8,384 bases of DNA from Bryobacteraceae bacterium (GTDB lineage Bacteria; Acidobacteriota; Terriglobia; Bryobacterales; Bryobacteraceae): contig JANXXV010000868.1 of the NCBI GenBank assembly GCA_025350445.1, positions 1-8,384 on the forward strand. Reading direction: 5' to 3'. The translations under genes and the position numbers were made by a program. Shown in pieces: positions 1-7,727 of this stretch (positions are counted from its first letter, which is position 1; each line of letters begins with the position of its first letter). The notes beneath the pieces are model-generated. The model made no database searches. It had not been told where the DNA came from and saw only the letters and a list, made by a program, of their open reading frames with translations.

Positions 1-61
1 ATCGCGCTTTGCGCTGTCCTGCTTCTTGGCAATTGTGCTTTCAAACTGACCCTCTAACAGA

Positions 62-809
62 CTACGGGGTTCGGAACAGAATCTCGACCACGTTCCGTAC
101 ATACTGCTCATCGCTGCTCTGTTCCGCGGCTTCGGGCGGAAACTCCACCAGTCCCCGATAGTGGCCGGCGATCTCGCCAAACAGTACGACGCGGGCAGGC
201 GCATCCAGTGCGTCTCTTCGCGTCAGCGCTTCGAGCCCGATACCGGCCGCTTGCGGCGATGCCAGATGCCGCAAGCGCGCCGCCAGATGCAGGTAGGAGA
301 GCAGGGAATTGAACCGGCCGCGGATCAGCTTGTCCAAATCGGGTTGCGCAAGGATGGGATTTCGGATCACGATCGTGTTGCCGGCCAAGTCTCCCAGCCG
401 CTGCGAGTAGCGGTTCAGCAGGCTCACCACACCGCCCACCGCATATAGGAACGGAAGGCTGTCGATGGCCCGCAGCAGGTTCCGCAGCACAATCTGATTG
501 ATCTCCAGATGGAGCCCGCGCGCATCCAGAACGCGCAGACGAACGAGACGCTTTCCGGGAGTCTGCCCGCGCCAGACATTCGAATGCTATGCCATAGCCG
601 ATGGAGATGATGAAATACAGCATCAGGTAAGCTGCGTGCGCAACATCGGCGGATAGGATGGCCAGCATGGATGCCGTCTGTCCCAACACCGCGGTCAGGC
701 CGAGGATGCAGCCGAAATCGATCAGCCACGCCAGCATTCTGCTGATTGGACTTGCCAGCAGGAAGGAGAACGAGATGCCCTCGGGCGTTTGGATTCGCAG
801 CTTATCCAT
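62..809 (-). pseudogene. RDD family membrane protein gene with an internal frameshift
   Basis: The first 78 codons (809 to 576) begin MDKLRIQTPEG and contain R24-MLAWLID31-F, the Arg-Asp part of the RDD motif, and membrane helices at about 26-50 and 58-76. At TTCGAATGTC (584-575) the frame is lost. The next frame, from the Trp codon at 574, reads WRGQTPGKRLVRLRVLDARG, then NLLRAIDSLPFLYAVGGVVS, then RLGDLAGNTIVIRNP, all classic RDD sequence, and continues to TAG at 62-64. Joined, they give about 248 aa, a full-length product. The site looks like one extra base or two missing bases (an ancestor such as TTC GAA TGG CTC TGG, Phe-Glu-Trp-Leu-Trp, would fit). Read literally, the upstream frame runs on to 108 as nonsense. 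It may be true decay, a sequencing error or, less likely, programmed frameshifting; no obvious slippery heptamer is visible. Confidence 0.8.
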
Positions 810-1794
810 CTTTCAACCCCGCTCTCGTGAGGTATAAAACCAGCAGCGCCAGTTCTACGCAGCCGAACGCGATTTTCGCCGCGTATGGGATCACCGGTTC
901 GTGATACTGCGATAGAAATGCCTCGACGATTCCCGCCCATACCAACATCAACGCCACACCGCCAATGAGCGTTACAAGATCCGGGCCCACCTCGCGGAAT
1001 CTGGCGCGCAACGGCGTCCGCTTGCCCCAACCGATCAGCGCGCCCGCCAGCAAGAAACCCGCCTGGCCAGCGAACAGAATGGCTGGGATTTCAATCACGC
1101 CGTGCGGCAGAAGCCAGCCGGCCAGAAATCGCCCTTGCCCCGCCCGGATATAGTCGAGCACTACGGCGCCCAGTGTCACGCCGTTGTAGAAGAGCACCAC
1201 CACCGTCCCGATTCCCCAGGACAGTCCCAGAGCCATGGCGTTTATGGAAACCCGCGTATTGTTGGTGATGAGCTGCGCCGAGAAACCGGTCTTCTGCCCC
1301 GTGAGTTGACGCCCTTGCATCTTCTCTTCCTGCGCCACGCGCTGCGTGGGATCGTTTTGCAATTCCTGGAACGGCATGATGGTGTTTTTCGCTTCGGGGT
1401 CCACCGCCAGCGCGGCCGCACCGAACAGGCAGCCGGCTAAGGTGAGTGCTACCGCCAGCATAAACGGCGCGCTCCTGCGGCGGAATGTTCGCGGGAACGT
1501 CTGGAAGAACCACTTGCCGGGTGCGAAGCGCACTGCCGTCCTGTGCTCTTCATGCACCTCACCGTAGGCGCGCGCGACCAGCGATTGCAGATAGCGGCTG
1601 ACCGGAGGCTCCACGGCCGATGACGACAGCCGGCCTAGGTCAGCGGAGCAGCGCTGGTAGAGATAGTAGAACCGCTGCGACTCCGCGAGCGATAGATTGT
1701 ACTGCGCGCGTTCTTCCAGTTTTAGTAGGATTTGGTTCAGCTCTTCCCAGTAGGGCCGCTCTTCGGCTACGAAGCGGTCGAAGTCGATTATCAT
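802..1794 (-). CDS. SpoIIM-family (DUF95) integral membrane protein
   Basis: This 330-aa protein has a soluble helical N-terminus (about 1-108), then hydrophobic segments at about 109-131, 184-216, 221-255, 272-294 and 305-323. The family core is LSWGIGTVVVLFYNG followed by GWLLPHGVIEIPAILFAGQAG; the Pro-His-Gly-x-x-Glu-x-Pro motif (P230-P237) is the SpoIIM hallmark. In spore-forming Firmicutes SpoIIM works in the engulfment complex, but homologues are common in non-sporulating bacteria beside MoxR/DUF58/RDD genes, so sporulation should not be inferred. The ATG has only a weak AAGG site, which lies in the duplicated 10-mer. It is now separated from DUF58 by the inserted element, so former stop/start coupling is probably lost. 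The TAA overlaps the RDD ATG by 8 nt. Confidence 0.92.
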   Translation of the reverse strand: MIIDFDRFVAEERPYWEELNQILLKLEERAQYNLSLAESQRFYYLYQRCSADLGRLSSSAVEPPVSRYLQSLVARAYGEVHEEHRTAVRFAPGKWFFQTFPRTFRRRSAPFMLAVALTLAGCLFGAAALAVDPEAKNTIMPFQELQNDPTQRVAQEEKMQGRQLTGQKTGFSAQLITNNTRVSINAMALGLSWGIGTVVVLFYNGVTLGAVVLDYIRAGQGRFLAGWLLPHGVIEIPAILFAGQAGFLLAGALIGWGKRTPLRARFREVGPDLVTLIGGVALMLVWAGIVEAFLSQYHEPVIPYAAKIAFGCVELALLVLYLTRAGLKDG

Positions 1795-1795
1795 G

Positions 1796-1805
1796 GCAGT
1801 TGCCT
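1796..1805. repeat. 10-bp direct repeat, SpoIIM-side copy (putative target duplication)
   Basis: The sequence GCAGTTGCCT (minus strand AGGCAACTGC) lies one base upstream of the SpoIIM start codon and is identical to the copy at 2110-2119. Its AGG provides the weak ribosome-binding site (AAGG, 8 nt from the ATG), so the duplication kept part of the site that in the rebuilt ancestor would have been AGAGG. Confidence 0.75.
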
Positions 1806-1807
1806 TA

Positions 1808-2083
<276 letters not shown>

Positions 2084-2086
2084 TTA

Positions 2087-2108
2087 GTGAATTGGATAGC
2101 CACTTCAC
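2087..2108. other. Hairpin at the DUF58-side end of the inserted element
   Basis: GTGAATTGG (2087-2095) and CCACTTCAC (2100-2108) pair over 9 positions with one mismatch (2092/2103), closing an ATAG loop. The stem begins one base inside the 10-bp repeat and contains the present DUF58 stop codon (2105-2107). Its place at the element boundary mirrors the paired hairpins at the other end. Confidence 0.65.
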
Positions 2109-3427
2109 AGCAGTTGCCTCTGCTTCACCGATCGATATTGATTGGTGAGCTGTAGCGCTAGGTTCTCCGGTTCCAACAGCGAGAACCGGACACCCCGCTG
2201 CCGCAGGCGCTTGATGACGTGCTGCAGTTTCTGCCACCGCATGTGGTCCGCCAGACCGCTGTAGACATCTGCTTCCGATGTGACCGGCGCGCCCTGGAAT
2301 AGAGGCCCCAGGCCTGATGGTTTCAACGCGTTCACCAGCACCAGATGCTGTCGGCTGATCAACTGGATGCTGCGCTCGAAGGCTTCGGCCAGAACCGGGT
2401 CGTCCAGTTCGGTTAGGATCAGCAGCAGCGCACGGCGGCGCAGGCGCAGCCGGACGAAGGAACACAGCTCATAGAAATCCGGGGAGACCAGCCGCTCCTT
2501 CACTGTGTAGAGCGCATCCCGGCAGACGCCGTAATGGCTCTTTCCGCTCTTTGCCGGGACGAAACGCTCCACCCGGTCGCTGAAGCTGATCAGTCCGAAA
2601 AGGTCGCCTTGGCGCTCGGCCGCCACGCCGAGTAGCAAGCCCGCCGTGATGAAGCGCTCCAGGATCGAATCTCCGCCGGACTCGCGAGCGGAGAGCCGCG
2701 AGGAATCGATCAGCACATAAACTTCCTGCGTCTTCTCAACCTGAAACACTTTGGTGATGGGATGGCCTCGCCGTGCGGTTGCCTTCCAATGAATCTCATC
2801 GAAGCTATCGCCCGGGCTGTATTCGCGGAGCTTCTCGAACTCCCGTCCCTGGCCGACTTGCCGCTGCGCATGTGATCCAACCTGCCCGCGGTTCAGCAGC
2901 AACGATGCGGCACTCGCGCGATCACTCAGCAGATTGGGATAGACGCGGATCTCGCAATCGACCGGTGTCGCCGCCCGGATTGACCAGAAGCCCAGCCGCG
3001 ATGCCGATTCCAGATAGCAACTGTCCAGCCGGTACGATCCGCGCTGGTGTGGCGTGCATTTCCAATCGAGCCGCGATGCCTTGGAACCGGCCGGCAGAAT
3101 CGTTACCAGGTCCTCGCTTTCCGGAACAATTCCGGATGGAAACGCGAAGCCCAGCCGAACTGCTTCTTCGGTGTCGCGCGTGCGTTCCACCCTTACTTCG
3201 ATGACCGATGCGCGATCCTTGGCCAGCCGCGCCACATCCGGCAGAATCACGCGGAAGCCGTCCAGGCGCCCTCTTGAAAAGAACGCATCGGCCGCCGCCA
3301 GTGCCAGCGCCGATGCTGCAATGCCGGCGGCGATTGCCGTGGCGGATGGCACGAACGCCGCCACGGCAGCGCCCGGCAATAGCGCGACCGCCACTAACCA
3401 CAGCAGCTTTGAGCTGGGGACCATCAT
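2105..3427 (-). CDS. DUF58 family protein (vWA-like), C-terminus reset by an insertion
   Basis: This 440-aa protein starts at an ATG overlapping the MoxR stop by 4 nt; a second ATG follows directly. Two hydrophobic segments (about 8-26 and 29-48) anchor it. The family signature is clear: GREFEKLREYSPGD at 194-207, IHWKATARR at 212-220, then KVFQVEKTQEVYVLIDSSR, where D241-S-S is a degenerate MIDAS-like start of the vWA fold. LLLGVAAERQGDLFGLISFSD continues the fold. DUF58 proteins are the usual neighbours and presumed clients of MoxR ATPases. The last codons read Leu-Leu-TGA. The final Leu codon and stop come from the 304-bp insert; the reconstructed ancestral end is Leu-Pro-TGA, overlapping the SpoIIM ATG by 4 nt. 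The change affects only the last residue, so the protein should still work. Confidence 0.93.
   Translation of the reverse strand: MMVPSSKLLWLVAVALLPGAAVAAFVPSATAIAAGIAASALALAAADAFFSRGRLDGFRVILPDVARLAKDRASVIEVRVERTRDTEEAVRLGFAFPSGIVPESEDLVTILPAGSKASRLDWKCTPHQRGSYRLDSCYLESASRLGFWSIRAATPVDCEIRVYPNLLSDRASAASLLLNRGQVGSHAQRQVGQGREFEKLREYSPGDSFDEIHWKATARRGHPITKVFQVEKTQEVYVLIDSSRLSARESGGDSILERFITAGLLLGVAAERQGDLFGLISFSDRVERFVPAKSGKSHYGVCRDALYTVKERLVSPDFYELCSFVRLRLRRRALLLILTELDDPVLAEAFERSIQLISRQHLVLVNALKPSGLGPLFQGAPVTSEADVYSGLADHMRWQKLQHVIKRLRQRGVRFSLLEPENLALQLTNQYRSVKQRQLL
2110..2119. repeat. 10-bp direct repeat, DUF58-side copy (putative target duplication)
   Basis: GCAGTTGCCT here encodes, on the minus strand, part of the last codons of DUF58 (AGG CAA CTG C: Arg-Gln-Leu). 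The identity with 1796-1805 is exactly 10 bp; the flanking bases differ on both sides. Confidence 0.75.
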
Positions 3428-4371
3428 CTGGGAACCGGCACGTCCTGCAGGATCTTCGTTACAACTTCAGTGGCGGTGAGACCTTCAATTTCATACTCGG
3501 GACGCAGCATGAGCCGGTGTTCCAGCACCGGATACGCCATCGATTTCACATCGTCCGGAGTCACGAAGTCACGGCCCGCGATGGCTGCGTGCGCGCGGGC
3601 GGACAGCAGCAGCGCCTGCGTCGCCCGGGGGCCGCCACCCACCTGCACGCTCTCGTGGACGCGCGTGCGGCGGACCACGTCAACCACGTAGTTCAGCAGT
3701 TCGTCGCGCACTACGATTTCCTGTAAAGTTCGCTGCATCTCGGGCAGCGCCGTGGTCACCTGCCGGACCACGATGGATTCCGGGGCGTTATCGCCGAGCA
3801 TCCGTTGGGCAAGCGTCAATTCCTGGTCGCGCTCCGGCCAGCCCATCGAGATCTTCAGCATGAAGCGGTCCTTCTGCGCTTCGGGAAGCGGGTAGGTGCC
3901 TTCGTACTCGATGGGGTTCTGCGTGGCGAACACGGTGAAGTTTGGCGGCAACTGGTGCGTGTCGCGGTCAATGGTTACCGTGCGTTCCTGCATCGCCTGC
4001 AACAGCGCCGACTGCGTCTTCGCGGGTGCGCGGTTGATCTCGTCGGCCAGCAGGAACGATGTGAAGATGGGCCCTTTGATCAGCGTGAACTCATTGCGCT
4101 GCAGATTAAACACGCTGGTGCCGGTGATGTCGGCGGGCATCAGATCCGGGGTGAACTGGATGCGCGCGAATTCGCATCCCAGAACGCGCGCCAGAGTTTT
4201 CACCAGCAGGGTTTTGCCGGTGCCCGGTGTGCCTTCAATCAGCGCATGGTGGCCGGTGAGGATGGCGGCCAGGCATCGATTCAGCACCTGGTCCTGCCCG
4301 ATGATCACCTTTCTTACTTCCGATCGGATGCTATCTAGTACCGCATTCAGCTGGGTTACGTTTTCGGTCAT
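3424..4371 (-). CDS. MoxR-family AAA+ ATPase
   Basis: This 315-aa protein has the normal length and a complete set of AAA+ motifs: Walker A GTPGTGKT at 47-54, Walker B FLLADEINRA with D110/E111, sensor 1 in FATQNPIEYEG with N152, arginine-finger region DRF with R169, and sensor 2 GGPRA with R249. The lid domain continues to the C-terminus with TPDDVKSMAYPVLEHRL. MoxR ATPases are hexameric cytoplasmic chaperones that activate or mature vWA-domain partners; here the likely partner is the DUF58 protein encoded immediately downstream. The gene follows the DUF4350 stop by 3 nt with no strong ribosome site, which suggests translational coupling, and its TGA overlaps the DUF58 start (ATGA). All key residues are present, so it should be active. 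Confidence 0.96.
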   Translation of the reverse strand: MTENVTQLNAVLDSIRSEVRKVIIGQDQVLNRCLAAILTGHHALIEGTPGTGKTLLVKTLARVLGCEFARIQFTPDLMPADITGTSVFNLQRNEFTLIKGPIFTSFLLADEINRAPAKTQSALLQAMQERTVTIDRDTHQLPPNFTVFATQNPIEYEGTYPLPEAQKDRFMLKISMGWPERDQELTLAQRMLGDNAPESIVVRQVTTALPEMQRTLQEIVVRDELLNYVVDVVRRTRVHESVQVGGGPRATQALLLSARAHAAIAGRDFVTPDDVKSMAYPVLEHRLMLRPEYEIEGLTATEVVTKILQDVPVPR

Positions 4372-4374
4372 TGG

Positions 4375-5421
4375 TTAGTTTCTTGCAGCCAGGATTTGGT
4401 GAATGGTGCGGTAGAGTTGCACCGCATCGTTCTGCGCCTTGGCGGCTGCTTCGATACGATCGAGCTTCTGCTTTCCGCACCGCTCTTGCAATTGCGGCGA
4501 TCTTCTCCATTCGGCCATGCAGACCGCGGCCAGTTGCGCTGGGGGAACGCTTCGTTTCAGCAGTTTCACCAGTCCCGAGGCCGCGTCTTTTCCGGAGACC
4601 GAATCGAGCCGGTCTTCTTCTTGCAGCGCAGGCAGGAACCGCGCGGAGCTTTTCCAGACGAACAGGCCCGCCAGCAGCAGCAGCCCGGCGGCGAAACCAT
4701 GCAGCCGGTAGCGGCGCGCCAGGGTGCCCACGCTCGCATCTTCGCGCATGCCGTTGTGGCCTTCGTCGAAGACGATATTACGGGCATCGCCGATCAACTG
4801 CGCAATCAGCCTGGTCTGCCGGTCGTTAAGGATGGCTTCGTTGCTGAAGAGATAAGACTCCGCGCAGAGGATGATGGCGCCTTTGCCGAAGTCCCGGGCG
4901 ATGATCCGGGGGTGGCCGCCGGTGGAGATTAAGACCTTCCACTCGGATGGCAGATCCTTGAAGTACAGAGCGCGGTTGCGTGGATTCCGAGCCGGTTCAA
5001 AGCCTATGTCGAACTGTAAGACTTTGCCCGCTTCCCCGGCGCCCATCGTCGTGCGGTCTGCCCCTGGCGGAAGGAAGCTGATAACCACGCGGTTGCCTTG
5101 TGCCGCCCACAACGGAAAGTGTTGCAAGGTTTCCTCCGGCGACTTGAAGAATGGCCCGGCTTCCAGCCCCAGGAACAGCAGCGCACCGTGGGGATCGCGA
5201 ATTTTGTCCATGGACGCGAAGTTGCGGGAGACGCGGAACCCGTTGATCCGTTCGAGGCTCTCATACAATGCCTTCGTGCCAAGAGGGTCCGCGCGGAAGG
5301 TGGAATAGGGCGGGAACATGTCTCCATGCTCTGCGCGCAAGTCAACTATCTTCACCAGGCCAGCCACGAAGCCCGCTAGCAGCAGCGCGAAGAGGAAGAT
5401 CGCAAGCCCGCGGTTAGGCAT
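4375..5421 (-). CDS. DUF4350 domain-containing protein
   Basis: This 348-aa protein begins with a hydrophobic helix (about 5-26) that could be an uncleaved signal anchor. The motif YSTFRADPLGTKALYESLE at 39-57 is the typical DUF4350 opening (Ser-x-x-Arg, Pro-x-Gly, Ala-Leu, Leu). Alternating strands follow (LLFLG, RVVISFLPPG, GAIILCAES), suggesting a Rossmann-like or GATase1-like fold outside the membrane. F218-DEGHNG is the conserved Asp-Glu-x-His segment of the family. A second membrane helix at about 242-258 leads to an Arg/Lys/Glu-rich, probably helical, cytoplasmic tail of about 90 residues. The start overlaps the DUF4129 stop by 8 nt and has GAGG 4 nt upstream. The stop is 3 nt from the MoxR start. 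No enzymatic activity is established for the family. Confidence 0.88.
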   Translation of the reverse strand: MPNRGLAIFLFALLLAGFVAGLVKIVDLRAEHGDMFPPYSTFRADPLGTKALYESLERINGFRVSRNFASMDKIRDPHGALLFLGLEAGPFFKSPEETLQHFPLWAAQGNRVVISFLPPGADRTTMGAGEAGKVLQFDIGFEPARNPRNRALYFKDLPSEWKVLISTGGHPRIIARDFGKGAIILCAESYLFSNEAILNDRQTRLIAQLIGDARNIVFDEGHNGMREDASVGTLARRYRLHGFAAGLLLLAGLFVWKSSARFLPALQEEDRLDSVSGKDAASGLVKLLKRSVPPAQLAAVCMAEWRRSPQLQERCGKQKLDRIEAAAKAQNDAVQLYRTIHQILAARN

Positions 5422-6997
5422 CGGACCTCATCCGTTCCAGCGTGTCGATCAATTCCTGTACGGTGGTTCCGCCGGCCGGGTGACGGCCGTACCACGTCCG
5501 CTCATAGATTCCGGCGCTTTCGATGAAAGCGGGCAGAATGTGCGGGGCCGCCCTGGCGCGCCGTTCCAACTCTCGACGATAATCCCGATTCGTCTTCGAT
5601 CTGGTAAGGCTGATCAACCCGCGCCTTGCCAGATTGGCCAGCGCCCCCAGGTAAAGCGCGCGGATACCTAAACGCAGGTCGCCCGAGGCGAGCAAATCGC
5701 GGCCCATGCGCAGCCAGTCTTCTTCGGGCAGTTGGTCCGCCGATGCGCTATCGCTGGAGATATCTACTGCGGGCACCGCGCGGCTTTCCACCATCGCCGC
5801 AGGTCCCGCGCGCCGGCTGAAAGCCCGGTATATTACAAAACCGGCGATGAGGATCAACGATGCCGTCAGGAAGATAGTCAGGAATCGCATGCCCGCTGCA
5901 ACTCCGCCGGGGGAAGGCAATTCGTGCGTCCCGTCATTGCCGCCGAAGGTCTTCCGGTACCACTCCAGCAAAGCTTTGATCCCCCGGTTGATTCCCTCGG
6001 CTATGTCGGCCAATCCGGTTACTATTCGTTCCGCGAACCGTAGAATGCCGCTATTCTGCCCCTGCGGCTCTGCCTGCCTGGGTAGGCGCCAACTGAATTG
6101 AGGCTGCTGAATCACCGAATCCATCGCCCGATCCAACTCGGCAGTGGACACCGTTGCCGCATGCACAGGGGCCAGTAGTGCGAAGGCTACCACCGCGGCC
6201 GCCGTTAGTTTGCCCGCTGGAATCCTACGCAGCCTGGCGCGCAGGTCTTCGCCGCTGCTTTGCGCATCCCCGTAGAAGCACCGCAAGGTGTAGCCGGCCT
6301 TCACTAGAGGGTCTACCGCCAGGTAGGTGAAGGCCGATACGGCGGCGAAGAAAGTGCTGTTGACCATACTCCACATGCTGCGGGTCGCCATGGTTTCGAT
6401 TCCGAAGAAGCTTTTCAGCAAGTATGCTCCGTTGAAGATGAGAACGATGAAGTTCACGAAGCAGACCAGGCCCGATAGCGAAACCAGGCTGAGGATGATC
6501 CAATTCTGCCGCGGCCATCGCGCGGCCTGCTTTCGCGCGGTTGAAATGGCTTCGGCGAAGTTCGTGGCTTCCGGGACGCAGTTTACGCTCTGGTAGAAGG
6601 CGAAGACTCCGGCGAGCGGCAGCGTGGCCAGCGCGGCCAGGGGCAGCATTAAGAAAGATGTGGGCTGAATGCCGCCCTGCACCATTGCCGTTCGCGCGAT
6701 GCGTTGCAACGTCCAGGGCGGGCTGGCTATGCCCGAGAGTTTCGCGCGCAACTCCGCTGCGAAGGCCGTCTGCCAGCAGTTCATCCAGACGAACAGCAAG
6801 ACCACCAGCAGGGATTCCAGGCCCGCGTGATCCCGGGCAAATGCGCCTTCGCTCATGTCTGCCCAGAAGTACAGACACCCAAGGACGAACGGCAGCGCGC
6901 CAATGAAGTACAGGCACAGGGCCGCGGCCGGCATCGACCGCAGCAAGTGCACCGCTTCTTCCAGGATTTCCAGCGCCGGTTTGCCGTTGTCCTTCAT
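5414..6997 (-). CDS. DUF4129 domain multi-pass membrane protein
   Basis: The start at 6997 (527 aa) is chosen because its ATG overlaps the upstream stop as ATGA; the frame is open to an ATG at 7090, but that would overlap the previous gene and add an unlikely leader. The N-terminal 240 residues form a multi-pass membrane domain (hydrophobic segments about 24-45, 62-82, 114-136, 166-194, 214-232). Residues 263-281 look like a signal peptide or further helix ending in Ala-x-Ala. The following AMDSVIQQPQFSWRLP and a helix at 372-392 match the usual layout of a DUF4129 protein. The DUF4129 domain is at about 428-505: RALYLGALANLARRGLI, T469-N470-R471, and Y498-E-R-T-W502-Y-G. The function is unknown; the domain is found beside MoxR/DUF58 genes. 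The stop overlaps the next ATG by 8 nt. The front half looks fused to an ordinary DUF4129 protein. Confidence 0.88.
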   Translation of the reverse strand: MKDNGKPALEILEEAVHLLRSMPAAALCLYFIGALPFVLGCLYFWADMSEGAFARDHAGLESLLVVLLFVWMNCWQTAFAAELRAKLSGIASPPWTLQRIARTAMVQGGIQPTSFLMLPLAALATLPLAGVFAFYQSVNCVPEATNFAEAISTARKQAARWPRQNWIILSLVSLSGLVCFVNFIVLIFNGAYLLKSFFGIETMATRSMWSMVNSTFFAAVSAFTYLAVDPLVKAGYTLRCFYGDAQSSGEDLRARLRRIPAGKLTAAAVVAFALLAPVHAATVSTAELDRAMDSVIQQPQFSWRLPRQAEPQGQNSGILRFAERIVTGLADIAEGINRGIKALLEWYRKTFGGNDGTHELPSPGGVAAGMRFLTIFLTASLILIAGFVIYRAFSRRAGPAAMVESRAVPAVDISSDSASADQLPEEDWLRMGRDLLASGDLRLGIRALYLGALANLARRGLISLTRSKTNRDYRRELERRARAAPHILPAFIESAGIYERTWYGRHPAGGTTVQELIDTLERMRSDA

Positions 6998-7290
6998 TTG
7001 TCGGGGACCACCGTGGGTAGCATCAATAGAAACTGCGCAATCCAGTAGAGCACAAGCCATCCGGTGAGGAACCCGGCGGCCGGTTGCCATACGTTGCCGG
7101 ACTGTCCGCGCTTTTTAACGGGCGCAGCCTGTGGTTTCAAACACGCCGTGCAGAAGAGCTTGCCTTCATGCTCCACCACGCATTCGCAGCAGTAGAAGCG
7201 CGTGCAGCCGGGACAGCGGGCGACTGCTTCGCGCGCTTCGTGATGGAAGCATCGCTGGGCGCTTAGATTGCTTGTGCCGGCGGTTCCGAT
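6994..7290 (-). CDS. Small B-box-like zinc-finger protein with one C-terminal membrane helix; start uncertain
   Basis: The conserved part of this frame has a B-box-like pattern. Numbered from a start at 7290 (98 aa), it shows C14xxH17, C26xxC29, C34xxC37 and C47xxC50, followed by a basic Pro-rich linker and a hydrophobic helix at about 73-92. The stop overlaps the DUF4129 start by 4 nt (ATGA), so it is a real operon member. The start is a problem: between the ATG at 7425 and the zinc finger the frame has no ATG, GTG or TTG. The 7425 start would overlap the previous gene by about 160 nt and add a low-complexity, out-of-frame-looking N-terminus. The chosen position is an ATC preceded by GAGGAG at an 8-nt spacing. 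Alternatively the ATG at 7250-7252 was the original start and lost its frame through a small deletion (ATGTGCTTC to ATGCTTC). Confidence 0.6.
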   Translation of the reverse strand: MGTAGTSNLSAQRCFHHEAREAVARCPGCTRFYCCECVVEHEGKLFCTACLKPQAAPVKKRGQSGNVWQPAAGFLTGWLVLYWIAQFLLMLPTVVPDK

Positions 7291-7727
7291 GGTGAACTCT
7301 CCTCGACTTTCGGCGCCTGCGCCGCGGCAATCAGCGGCGCGAGCCGGCCTAGCACTTGTTGCGCAACCCGCAGGCGGTAGAGCGACGGCAGCGCCTCGGT
7401 TTGCACCGCCGTTTGAATGTGGCATACGCAGTAGGGACCGGAGAACCGCTTATACAGTAAGACCGCGGCGCCGAATAGTGCCGTTACCGGCGCATGCGCG
7501 AGATAGATACTCAAGACGCCGAGCCAGAGAAAAGCATCGAGCACGTTCCTGGTTGGCGAAAATCTCTTGCGGCGAATAAGGAAGGCCTGGATATCGCGAA
7601 AATAGAACCGTCGATATTGTTCCGCGACCCGCGTGGATTTCACCAGCAACAGGTGATCGTCCGAAATCCACAGCGTGGAATTCCGGCCGAGCGAGCGGCG
7701 TTTCCCAGGTAGCCGCAGGTAGCTCAT
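7263..7727 (-). CDS. Hypothetical membrane protein, possible PH-like N-terminal domain
   Basis: This 154-aa protein starts at an ATG overlapping the upstream TGA by 4 nt. I do not recognise a named family. Residues about 18-52 (LWISDDHLLLVKSTRVAEQ, then YRRFYFRDIQAFLI) have alternating hydrophobic strands and the Tyr-Arg-Arg-Phe/Arg-Asp-Ile pattern seen in small bacterial PH-like proteins, where a strand reports the preferred readout and an R-D-I-x-x-[FI] strand follows. A hydrophobic stretch at about 64-92 could make one or two membrane passes. The C-terminal tail is rich in Ala, Pro, Ser and Glu. No catalytic motif is visible. The TAA stop lies inside the possible 5' end of the next gene. 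The reading frame is secure; the PH-like assignment is tentative. Confidence 0.7.
   Translation of the reverse strand: MSYLRLPGKRRSLGRNSTLWISDDHLLLVKSTRVAEQYRRFYFRDIQAFLIRRKRFSPTRNVLDAFLWLGVLSIYLAHAPVTALFGAAVLLYKRFSGPYCVCHIQTAVQTEALPSLYRLRVAQQVLGRLAPLIAAAQAPKVEESSPSEPPAQAI

Noticed and set aside
1..61. Possible gene ends at the left edge: a plus-strand hydrophobic tail ending in TAA at 55-57, or a minus-strand TTG start after GAGGG
   Set aside because: Too short to choose between them; nothing recognisable in either frame.
3805..5308. Several plus-strand open frames of 70-180 codons opposite the MoxR and DUF4350 genes
   Set aside because: These are antisense shadows of high-GC coding sequence, with no family motifs and no ribosome sites.
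6998..7090. Upstream ATG at 7090 as the DUF4129 start
   Set aside because: It would overlap the B-box-like gene by about 97 nt; the ATG at 6997 gives the ATGA overlap typical of this operon and begins a normal membrane-protein N-terminus.
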